A stretch of 15,015 nt of DNA from Holophagales bacterium (lineage in GTDB: Bacteria > Acidobacteriota > Holophagae > Holophagales > Holophagaceae): the NCBI GenBank assembly GCA_031256155.1, contig JAIRRD010000013.1, forward strand, positions 1 to 15,015. The letters are read 5' to 3'. Every line of letters begins with the position of its first letter. The first letter of the stretch is position 1. A program made the position numbers and the translations under genes. Shown in pieces: positions 6,655 to 13,715 of this stretch. Below the pieces are notes generated by a model, which saw nothing but the letters and a program-made list of their open reading frames with translations, searched no databases and had not been told where the DNA came from.

Positions 6655-7479
6655 TCAGCCTTTCCTCAATTTCAACATGGCACGCACGTCGTCGGGCCTG
6701 GCGATTTCTCTGCCGCAATCGCTGGCAATTCTCGCGGCCCTCTCAACCAATTCGGCATTGCTTTTAGCCAGCCTGCCCTTGGAGTAGTATATATTGTCCT
6801 CAAATCCAACCCGAATATTGCCGTTCAGGGCCAAGGCACCATAAACAGCATCCAGGTTGGCCTTGCCCCCAATGCCCATTGCAGTCCAAAATGCGCCTTT
6901 GGGCAGTTTGCGAACCAGGAAATCCAAAACATCCACTTCGTATTTGACCGCGCCAGGGACATTTAATACCAGACCGTAGTGATAGGGCTCATCCAGCAAC
7001 CCTTCCTTTATGAGTATGTGGCTGGCGTATACATGGCCAAGATCAAAACATTCAAGCGTTGGCCTGACTCCATGGTCTTTCATTGCAGTAGCAAATTCGC
7101 GCATGATGGGCAGTGTATTGACTATGTACTCATTACCAAAATTGACCGTGCCGCAGTCAAGACTTGCCATTTCCGGTTTCAGCGTGACGGGCTGAAGTCG
7201 TTCATCGGGTGTCATGCCCACAGCGCCGCCGGTTGTGGTCTCAATTACTATGTCGCACTTTGAGCGCACCAGGTCTATAGCTTTTTTGAAAACGGCTTTA
7301 TCCTGAGTTGGAGTTCCATCATCTTTTCTAACATGCAGGTGCAGGACTGACGCGCCTGCTTCCCACGCCTCAAAGGCTCCGTGAGCTATTTCCTCCGGTG
7401 TGATTGGGAGGGCTGGCTGATGTTCCCGCGTGGTTTCAGCTCCTGTGATTGCACAAGTGATTATTAGCTTGCTGCTCAT
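6655..7479 (-). CDS. kce: 3-keto-5-aminohexanoate cleavage enzyme
   Basis: A 274-residue BKACE-family (DUF849) TIM-barrel enzyme. It cleaves 3-keto-5-aminohexanoate with acetyl-CoA to give acetoacetate and L-3-aminobutyryl-CoA. The start KLIITCAITGAET and the HLHVR strand place the zinc-binding His47 and His49; IRVGFEDN near the C-terminus supplies Arg223, the metal ligand Glu227 and Asp228. These match the residues known from the Cloacimonas acidaminovorans enzyme at similar spacing. Length is the family norm. The ATG at 7477-7479 has AGGAG 7 nt upstream. Several BKACE enzymes use other beta-keto acids, but the flanking kdd, kat and kamA genes make this substrate the safe choice. Confidence 0.95.
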   Translation of the reverse strand: MSSKLIITCAITGAETTREHQPALPITPEEIAHGAFEAWEAGASVLHLHVRKDDGTPTQDKAVFKKAIDLVRSKCDIVIETTTGGAVGMTPDERLQPVTLKPEMASLDCGTVNFGNEYIVNTLPIMREFATAMKDHGVRPTLECFDLGHVYASHILIKEGLLDEPYHYGLVLNVPGAVKYEVDVLDFLVRKLPKGAFWTAMGIGGKANLDAVYGALALNGNIRVGFEDNIYYSKGRLAKSNAELVERAARIASDCGREIARPDDVRAMLKLRKG

Positions 7480-7517
7480 TACACGGCTCCTGCTAAAAGT
7501 CTTATAGGTGTACTTAT

Positions 7518-8774
7518 TTATTTTATCGGATATTCACTCATAATTATTTCAAGTGCCTCGTGTATGACTTTAATAGCCCTTTCCAGGTCGGCCTCGGTAT
7601 GTCTGGCGCTGATGTACCAGTGATGGTATGGCTGTATGAATAATCCTCGGCGTATGGTTTCTGTGTAAAATCGTTCGCGGCGCTCTTTGTAGAAATCATC
7701 CACTTTGTTGAAAGTCAGATACGGCATTGGCGGAATGCCGCTGATCTGAGCCGGGGCGTTGGTAGTTTTGACTATGTCCTCCAGCGCTTTCAGGAAAGTT
7801 TTGCCTTTTTCCCAAACAATGTTGATAATTTTATCGCGCTGCAATATTTCAATGCACTTCAATGCGGCGGCCATTTCCAGACTGTTGGGAAAAAATGTTG
7901 AACTGATGAATACTTTCTTCTCGCAGACATCCATGAACCTGGATTTACCGACAACTGCGCTGATTGGGTAGCCATTGGCCATAGCTTTGCCAAATGTACT
8001 CAGATCGGGCGTGATGCCATAGTGTTCCTGCGCGCCGCCTATGGCTACGCGAAATCCTGTGCGTATCTCATCAAAGATGAGTACCGCTCCATATTTATCC
8101 GCTAATGCCCGCACGGCTTGTAAATAACCAGCCGGTGGAGCCATGATTGGTTTGGCAAGGGGATGACCAACGGGTGTGACAATAATTCCGGCAAGGTCAT
8201 TTTCATGAGCTTTTATCTTTGCTTCCAGGTCATGGAGATCGCCATACTCAAATTCAACGGTTAAATCCTGTACGCACTGGGGGACACCGCCATGAACTTC
8301 TACGGCCCAATCATGCCATCCGTGATATCCACATCTGAGGATAGTATTTTTATCCGTATAACCTCTGGCTATACGCACGGCAACGCTTGTAGCGTCTGAG
8401 CCTGTCTTTACAAGAATTACTTTTTCAGCACAGGGGATTATATCAATCAGCTTTTGTTCCAGTTCATTTTGAATGGGCTGAACCAGTGAAAAGCAAAAAC
8501 CCTTTTTCATCTGGGCTTGCACGGCATCGTTGATTTCGCTTTCGTCATAGCCCATAATAATCGGGCCGTACGCGCAAAGCATGTCAATATAATCATTGCC
8601 GTCAACATCAACGATGTGTCCGGCATATCCGCGCTCCAAAAACACTGGGTATTCACCTGGTATGAAGTTGTACGGACGGCGTATGCCCATCATCCCGCCG
8701 GGTGAGAGCCTTTGGGATTCCTCATACATTTTCATTGATTTTGTAAGGTTGAGCTTTGCTGCCGACTGTGGCAT
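7518..8774 (-). CDS. kat: Class III aminotransferase, probably 3-aminobutyryl-CoA transaminase (Kat)
   Basis: A 418-residue PLP enzyme of the glutamate-1-semialdehyde aminotransferase-like group. Seen: VKTGSDATSVAVRIAR (122-137, phosphate-binding region), YHGWHDW (150-156), LIFDEIRTGFR with Asp235 contacting the pyridine nitrogen, and STFGKAMANGYP with the Schiff-base Lys263. Within a lysine cluster that lacks the ammonia lyase Kal, the expected job is transamination of 3-aminobutyryl-CoA with 2-oxoglutarate to acetoacetyl-CoA and glutamate, as shown for the Kat enzyme from Candidatus Cloacimonas acidaminovorans. The class III fold is certain; the substrate is inferred from context. A strong AAAGGAGG (8781-8788) lies 6 nt before the ATG. 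It follows kdd after a 108-nt gap and precedes kce by 38 nt. Confidence 0.85.
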   Translation of the reverse strand: MPQSAAKLNLTKSMKMYEESQRLSPGGMMGIRRPYNFIPGEYPVFLERGYAGHIVDVDGNDYIDMLCAYGPIIMGYDESEINDAVQAQMKKGFCFSLVQPIQNELEQKLIDIIPCAEKVILVKTGSDATSVAVRIARGYTDKNTILRCGYHGWHDWAVEVHGGVPQCVQDLTVEFEYGDLHDLEAKIKAHENDLAGIIVTPVGHPLAKPIMAPPAGYLQAVRALADKYGAVLIFDEIRTGFRVAIGGAQEHYGITPDLSTFGKAMANGYPISAVVGKSRFMDVCEKKVFISSTFFPNSLEMAAALKCIEILQRDKIINIVWEKGKTFLKALEDIVKTTNAPAQISGIPPMPYLTFNKVDDFYKERRERFYTETIRRGLFIQPYHHWYISARHTEADLERAIKVIHEALEIIMSEYPIK

Positions 8775-8882
8775 GAGGAGCCTCCTTTAATTGTTGTGTT
8801 CTGTTGCCAGGATTAACTTTGAACGCAAATTGGCATGAATGCCGGATTTTGCTTTTTTCGACGAGATGCAATTACTCCCTTA

Positions 8883-9920
8883 TCAAACATATTTTTCTTC
8901 AAACAATTCACGCAAGTTTTTGTTTTCTCTCAGCTCCCAAAGTGTTATTTCAGCGTGGTCTTTTGTAAATCCGTTGCCAATTATCATGGTGATGTCTTTT
9001 CCCACGCCCTCGGCCCCCAGCGCTGCTTTGCCGAAATGTGTTGCCATGCTGAAAAAATAAACAGTGCCTTCCTGACGGCACGGCAGGATTGTAGACATCT
9101 CTGTATTTGGAACATTTACACAGTTTATGACCACGTCGTATTCGTTCCCCAAATTGGCTGCCAGGGCTTTGTGCAGCAGCACAATCGGCTTTGAGGCATC
9201 CTCTTTGATAACTTCGTGACAGAGCTTAAGTTTTTTCAGCACAATTTCGTCTTCAGGCAGATAGACATTGCCAACTACGCGACCGGTGGGGCCAACGCGC
9301 TTCATGGCTTCATATGCCACCAATATCCCTGATTTGCCTCCAGCACCAAGTATCAAAACGCTCTGACCAGGTTTTACAAGTTTGGCGGCCTGAGCGGGTG
9401 CACCTGCCACGTCCAGAGCGGCCAGCGCCAGACCTTCATCAATGTCGGCTGGCAATTTGGCGTAGATACCGGATTCAAACAGAATTGCCTGCCCATCAAT
9501 TTCAACCCGGTCTATTTCTGGGCGTATGCTGTTGATTTTGTTGATTTTTAATGGAGTGAGGCTCAGCGATACCAATGAAGCGATGCGGTCGCCAACCTTC
9601 AAGTCCCTGTCGGCAAGTGCACTTCCAACCTCTGCCACTGTGCCGATGAACATGCCGCCAGAACCCGTAACCGGATTTTGCATTTTACCGCGTCTGGAGA
9701 CAATACCCAGTATCTCGGCCTCCAGCTTTTTAAGATCGCCGCCTGTGGCCTCTTCCAGTTGTGTGAAACTTGCAGAGTCAATATTTAGTGCTTTGACGTC
9801 CACAAGTATTTCGTTTTCGTAAATTTGGGACATGTCGTTGTTCAGGCACAGAGCTGGCTGGGGGAGTACACCCAAAGGCTCTGTCACTCTGTGGGAACCA
9901 TACTTACAACCCAGAGCCAT
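8883..9920 (-). CDS. kdd: L-erythro-3,5-diaminohexanoate dehydrogenase
   Basis: A 345-residue medium-chain dehydrogenase-like protein that oxidises 3,5-diaminohexanoate to 3-keto-5-aminohexanoate with NAD(P). The N-terminal GroES-like part (about 34-150, ENEILVDVKALNIDSASF and GGMFIGTVAEVG) is followed by a Rossmann domain with VLILGAGGKSG at 188-198. The start MALGCKYGSHRVTEPLGVLP is the usual Kdd N-terminus, and the length fits the family (about 345). GAGGAGG (9927-9933) sits 6 nt before the ATG. It is the first gene of the minus-strand lysine block, divergent from the plus-strand repeat-family gene with 101 bp between them. The promoter must lie in that gap or within the divergent gene. 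Confidence 0.93.
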   Translation of the reverse strand: MALGCKYGSHRVTEPLGVLPQPALCLNNDMSQIYENEILVDVKALNIDSASFTQLEEATGGDLKKLEAEILGIVSRRGKMQNPVTGSGGMFIGTVAEVGSALADRDLKVGDRIASLVSLSLTPLKINKINSIRPEIDRVEIDGQAILFESGIYAKLPADIDEGLALAALDVAGAPAQAAKLVKPGQSVLILGAGGKSGILVAYEAMKRVGPTGRVVGNVYLPEDEIVLKKLKLCHEVIKEDASKPIVLLHKALAANLGNEYDVVINCVNVPNTEMSTILPCRQEGTVYFFSMATHFGKAALGAEGVGKDITMIIGNGFTKDHAEITLWELRENKNLRELFEEKYV

Positions 9921-9960
9921 CCAAGACCTCCTCTATGATTGTATAGCAATTCCATGTGAG

Positions 9961-9989
9961 TTGAATCGTCTTTTTACATATGGTAAATT
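9961..9989 (+). promoter_or_regulatory. Candidate sigma-70-type promoter for the gene at 10022
   Basis: TTGAAT (9961-9966) and TAAATT (9984-9989) match the -35 and -10 consensus at four of six positions each, with an ideal 17-nt spacer. The predicted start of transcription is about 25 nt before the ATG at 10022. No experimental support. Confidence 0.35.
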
Positions 9990-10021
9990 AGCAATCTCAT
10001 AGAGTATGTTGGTTGTAAGAA

Positions 10022-10696
10022 ATGATCGTACCAGTTATATTTTCAGCGGTATCGCTTACCGCGCCAATGACCGCTCAAACCGTTCTGCATGGCAGTCACT
10101 GTATTCTGTGGCATTTTGGAGAAACGTCTGACCAATTGTACAAAGGACTACAGGCTCTACTCAGGACTGAAGAATTGGTGGAGATGGGGTTGGGTTTTGC
10201 CACAATCCAGAAAACCGGGCCTGAATATGCCCATCATCTGAGAGAGAGAAACCTGGGACCTGGTTCAACCTGGGCGCTTTACTTTTACGGCGCTGATCGT
10301 AGGATACGTTGCTTGCTTAAAGGCAGTAAACTACCAACCGTTGCAGATATAAAAAATAGTCTGGACCAAGCGGGAATCAGAAGTCCCATCAGGGTACTCC
10401 GAGATTTCTTGAGACAGCATCCAGACCATCTGGACGCACGAATGCACTTTCTGGAACGCCTCAGAAAAATGGCTGTGATACGCACACAACGCGCCTTACA
10501 ATTGGAACCTAAAATTAACAAACGGCTGCATTATCCCACATCACTCACTGTTGATACTGACACGTTGGGTGATAAAAAATTAGACCCTGAATCGGATATA
10601 TCCATTTGGGGATCATACGCTCAGGAATTGCAGACCCTGTATGAAAAATGCGGTTATTGCCGCCGGAACAGATATTCCCGACATAAAAGCTCTTGA
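10022..10696 (+). CDS. N-terminal part of a frameshifted thioredoxin-like/helical-repeat protein
   Basis: 224 codons. It begins with a hydrophobic stretch, MIVPVIFSAVSLTAPMTAQ, that resembles a signal peptide without a basic N-region. A thioredoxin-like unit without CxxC follows (HCILWHFG, EMGLGFATI, then TWALYFYGADRRIRCLLKGS and a helix). Then come the motif VLRDFLRQHPDHLDAR (about 125-140) and SDISIWGSYAQELQTLY. The same order of blocks recurs in the gene at 10641. Homology to the family stops at codon 207 (TATGAA, 10640-10645); the last 17 codons resemble nothing in the family. A one-base change in the A5 run at 10644-10648 would join this frame to the next. It is probably the first part of one protein of about 870 residues. 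Function unknown. Confidence 0.7.
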   Translation: MIVPVIFSAVSLTAPMTAQTVLHGSHCILWHFGETSDQLYKGLQALLRTEELVEMGLGFATIQKTGPEYAHHLRERNLGPGSTWALYFYGADRRIRCLLKGSKLPTVADIKNSLDQAGIRSPIRVLRDFLRQHPDHLDARMHFLERLRKMAVIRTQRALQLEPKINKRLHYPTSLTVDTDTLGDKKLDPESDISIWGSYAQELQTLYEKCGYCRRNRYSRHKSS

Positions 10697-12635
10697 TTCA
10701 ATGCTGACCCGCTTCGGCATTATAAACACATTAAAACAACTCCGGGCATTCATCAGAGAACACCCGAACCACCTCGATGCACGCGCCGATCTGTTGAAAG
10801 AAGCCCGCAGACGTGCATTGATAGCAATGCCAAAAGACATAAATGATGACTTGGGTGAATTTGACGATCTGCGTGTTTGGGGTGTCCTGTCCAGAGAATT
10901 GGACTTGGCATTTACTCAGGATTGGGTAGGTATCAAATTGGATTTCTTCCGTCCAGACATGAATTCACCGGAAAAATTCAGTCCCGTGATGAGAACCATC
11001 TTTCGCAAGCACATAGCTAAGATTGAAGCCGCGCTAATGGAGTTGCCATCCAATGAAAGCCTGTGGGATATTTGGGGGTGGATGGCAAGGGCGCTTGATG
11101 ATAGGCCCGTTTTTAAGTTCGTTCAGACACTTGACCCATTCAATTCAAATTGTCCTTCTCCCAAAGTCGCGGCATGGCTCACAAATGTGGCCAAGTCTAA
11201 ATCAGATTGGGAAAACGTTATCAAGATGGCTAGAATTGCTCGTGGCTTTACTTCAATAAGAGTTGAGGTAAGTGAAACATGGAGCCCAAATCTTTTTGGC
11301 GATCGAATAGTTTCAAGAAGAATCGAAGGATACCCTGAAGAATCATCGTATTATCCGCAATTAGAAGCTCTTCTTAAACTGGGCAAAATTTATGATGCCA
11401 ATGACACATTTGATGAATTAATCAGGAGTAGTCTCATTGTTGACGTGAAGCGCGTTGCCGAAATCGCTAATTCGGCCGGTTTTAGGGAATTGTCTGAAAT
11501 TTGGTCGAAGGGAGTAGCAATAAACGAAATCCCATTCTGCAAACCTATGGAATGGGGAATACCACAGATTGTTATGATTGGCGATTACAGCAGCCCTGAA
11601 TACCAGCAACTACGGTCAGCGGTTTATAATACAAATCTTGGGTGGCCGATTTATACCACATGGGATGAGATTAACAAATCACTAAATTGGACCGGAAATA
11701 ATTTTCACTATGCTTTGATTGATGGCAATGGTCATGTGATATATGAAGGGACCCAGGTGCCATCTTCAGCTGAACTAGAAGAAATTATTGAAAAAAAGAG
11801 CATAATAAAGCCACGAAAACAGTTTGATGAATTTTTAAAAAAATACCCAAGTCATATTGAAACACTTGTATTCTATGGAATTGAAAATATTTTAGAGGCT
11901 ATAAATACACTTCAAATGACACATGCGGATGAAATCGAATTGAATTCAACACAGGATGAGATGGTTTGGGGTAAAATTGCTGGGCCATGGACTAATATTA
12001 TGTCTCATGAATATGCCATGCACGCTGTTCCCAGTTTTTACGCTAAAAAAATCAAATTCTATAGCCCTTTGATGAAATCACTTTCAAAGCGTTTTTTGCC
12101 AAAAATTGAGGCGGCGTTACACAATTCACCAAGTTCAAATACCCTGTGGAATTTATGGCTTTTTTGGCGTCAAGCAGGAGACAACGAAAGGGATTTTGAA
12201 AAAATATTAAACAGTATTCAGCCAAGCCCATGTGTCCTTAAAGGCTCTGTCCCACCAGCTTCTGCCTTCCAAGCGTTTTATATTGAATGTAAAGAAAATA
12301 ACAGATGGCCTCAAATCATTAAATTATTGAGCGATGTTTGGGACAGGGAAATCAGCAAACAGATTTTAGAAAATAACATTAAGAGAAAAAACGACCTAGA
12401 ACCAGTCATCTTATTTCCTAAATTAGGTGATGATGTGGGTGTGCCGTTGCTTGAAGCATTATTGCGTACATCTAATCGTCAGAAAGCTGATGAAGTTTTT
12501 AATATCTGGCTGGAGTGCGGAGGGTCGTTTTCCAAATCATCTGATTTAATTGGAATTGCGAGGCAACTCGAATATTACAGTCTTGCAAACGAGTGGGAGA
12601 AAAAAATAAAAACCAGTGTTCTCGCGGCGAGGTAA
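10641..12635 (+). CDS. Large thioredoxin-like/helical-repeat family protein, probable continuation of the frame at 10022
   Basis: 664 codons, unrecognised family. The start falls in the middle of a module: AVIAAGTDIPDIKALDSML is the second half of a thioredoxin-like unit. Then come QLRAFIREHPNHLDAR, DDLRVWGVLSREL, SLWDIWGWMARAL and a hairpin region with LEALLKLGKIYDANDTFDEL. A second full round starts near residue 308: QIVMIGDYSSPEY, the unit FHYALIDGNGHVIYEGTQVP, FDEFLKKYPSHIETL, TLWNLWLFW, and PLLEALLRTSNRQKADEVF. The ATG at 10641 has no nearby Shine-Dalgarno site, so an independent start is doubtful. No CxxC, Walker or catalytic motif is seen. The layout suggests an extracytoplasmic scaffold or binding protein; this is inference. 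Confidence 0.8.
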   Translation: MKNAVIAAGTDIPDIKALDSMLTRFGIINTLKQLRAFIREHPNHLDARADLLKEARRRALIAMPKDINDDLGEFDDLRVWGVLSRELDLAFTQDWVGIKLDFFRPDMNSPEKFSPVMRTIFRKHIAKIEAALMELPSNESLWDIWGWMARALDDRPVFKFVQTLDPFNSNCPSPKVAAWLTNVAKSKSDWENVIKMARIARGFTSIRVEVSETWSPNLFGDRIVSRRIEGYPEESSYYPQLEALLKLGKIYDANDTFDELIRSSLIVDVKRVAEIANSAGFRELSEIWSKGVAINEIPFCKPMEWGIPQIVMIGDYSSPEYQQLRSAVYNTNLGWPIYTTWDEINKSLNWTGNNFHYALIDGNGHVIYEGTQVPSSAELEEIIEKKSIIKPRKQFDEFLKKYPSHIETLVFYGIENILEAINTLQMTHADEIELNSTQDEMVWGKIAGPWTNIMSHEYAMHAVPSFYAKKIKFYSPLMKSLSKRFLPKIEAALHNSPSSNTLWNLWLFWRQAGDNERDFEKILNSIQPSPCVLKGSVPPASAFQAFYIECKENNRWPQIIKLLSDVWDREISKQILENNIKRKNDLEPVILFPKLGDDVGVPLLEALLRTSNRQKADEVFNIWLECGGSFSKSSDLIGIARQLEYYSLANEWEKKIKTSVLAAR

Positions 12636-12930
12636 TATAAAATGACTCTTATTTCTCTTTCAACAGAGTCACTTGCAAAGGGAACTACTCACTTCACTTC
12701 GGTCTGATTGTGAGCCAAGGGAACAGTCGACAGCAAAACCTTATGCCAAAAGGCGAAAGAGCCGAGAAGCCGCGTACAGCTATCGCAGTCTGCCTACCGA
12801 AAAATGCAGAGGTTTTGAGCCTTTCGAAGTCAACGATGTAGTTCCCATTGCAATTACCTCAGTATGCCAAGTTTCAACACAATACTTGATTTCTGAACGT
12901 GAGATAGCGTACACTTGAATTTCAACCCTT

Positions 12931-12951
12931 GGGTAGCACGGCGTGTTACCC
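12931..12951. repeat. Strong hairpin in spacer
   Basis: GGGTAGCAC and GTGTTACCC pair over nine positions (one G-U) around a GGC loop. A run of six A lies a few bases downstream on the plus strand, which is not the polarity of a plus-strand terminator. Confidence 0.5.
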
Positions 12952-12974
12952 CATACTAAAAAAGCCTCATAGAT

Positions 12975-13005
12975 AACGACCACCTGCTAAATTCAAGTGG
13001 TCGTT
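12975..13005 (+). terminator. Perfect 9-bp stem-loop, possible transcription end
   Basis: AACGACCAC (12975-12983) and GTGGTCGTT (12997-13005) form a perfect stem with a 13-nt loop. It is followed on the plus strand by CATTTTGATT, a weak T-rich tail. It stands between the large family gene and the next one at 13044. Confidence 0.4.
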
Positions 13006-13043
13006 CATTTTGATTGGTGCGATGTGGAGGCAATAGGTTTCGA

Positions 13044-13715
13044 ATGTGTTTGCTGGCATTCCTGCTGACGGCAAAGGGCTGTATCGGACTTCTCCGGTTG
13101 CAAGCCCAATCCGTAGAGGTTGTCTTGGCTGGTAATTTAAGATTGCTAGACGTGAGCAAAAAGGGGAATGTTTTTAGTTTTACTAGGGGATTAGGCGAGG
13201 AGGCTGCACAGTTTTCCGGTTCAGTTAAGAATGCCATCAAGGGCCATCTAGGCTTTCTATATGGTGCACTAGAATACGCAGAAATGAGGCGAGATCAGTA
13301 TGAACCACTCTGTGATTTGCTTAGTTTACCCCATAAATTTACAAACGATATTTTGATTATATATTACAACAACAACGGCGTGCAACTTTCTTATGATGTA
13401 ACGACTACGAACTTGCTACATGAACTGAGTAAATTAGGATGGGAGCCATTGGAGGAACGTCTTCAAGAGTTTTTAAAGCGTAACCCCAACAATCAGGATG
13501 CATTATTGTTGTGGTATGTAGTGAATTTTAGGAAAATTGAAACAGGCAATACTACCATTCGCGATTTCACCAAAGTAATTGAGATGGTCAACAAGTCGAG
13601 GTCTATAAGCTGGCTGGATAGTACACTTGCTACCATCACAATGATTAACCCAATACGGGCAGATAAAGCTTCGCCTTTCAAGGATGATGCCCGTTTTCAA
13701 AAGGGAATTATCTAG
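13044..13715 (+). CDS. Third repeat-family member, apparently cut short by an insertion sequence
   Basis: 223 codons from the ATG at 13044, which has TGGAGG 13 nt upstream. An in-frame TTG at 13014 would add MVRCGGNRFR, giving a more classical basic N-region before the hydrophobic MCLLAFLLTA, so the start is uncertain. The protein carries the family signature: DILIIYYNNNGVQLSYDVTT, then LLHELSKLGWEPLEERL and QEFLKRNPNNQDALLLW, equivalent to WALID..G and FLxxHPxHLDAR in the neighbours. The frame ends at TAG 13713-13715, where IS1595-family sequence begins. The LWxxW and LLEALL blocks are missing, so the 3' half is lost. An exported protein is likely from the hydrophobic start; function unknown. 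Confidence 0.65.
   Translation: MCLLAFLLTAKGCIGLLRLQAQSVEVVLAGNLRLLDVSKKGNVFSFTRGLGEEAAQFSGSVKNAIKGHLGFLYGALEYAEMRRDQYEPLCDLLSLPHKFTNDILIIYYNNNGVQLSYDVTTTNLLHELSKLGWEPLEERLQEFLKRNPNNQDALLLWYVVNFRKIETGNTTIRDFTKVIEMVNKSRSISWLDSTLATITMINPIRADKASPFKDDARFQKGII
13709..13714. repeat. Possible left target-site copy of the IS
   Basis: TATCTA here is repeated at 14727-14732. Extended to the 8 bp usual for IS1595 elements, the copies are ATTATCTA and ACTATCTA, seven of eight identical. Such a short match can occur by chance. Confidence 0.3.

Larger units (their letters stand above)
12636..13043. other. Spacer without a convincing gene
   Basis: About 400 bp between two family members. An 81-codon frame at 12673-12918 lacks a ribosome binding site and shows no recognisable composition or motif, so I do not call it. 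The stretch holds TGACTC/GAGTCA arms at 12644-12672 and the two hairpins listed separately. The high density of inverted repeats suggests transcription ends or mobile-element remnants. Confidence 0.5.

Noticed and set aside
9938-9943. TACAAT on the minus strand as a -10 box for kdd
   Set aside because: It would place the transcript start inside the kdd Shine-Dalgarno site, and the possible -35 is poor.
10661-10690. CGYC in the last codons of the frame at 10022 as a thioredoxin active site
   Set aside because: It lies after the apparent frameshift, where similarity to the family has ended, and no other member has CxxC.
12673-12918. 81-codon plus-strand frame in the spacer
   Set aside because: No ribosome binding site, basic and irregular composition, and no motif; overlapping frames on the other strand are equally open.
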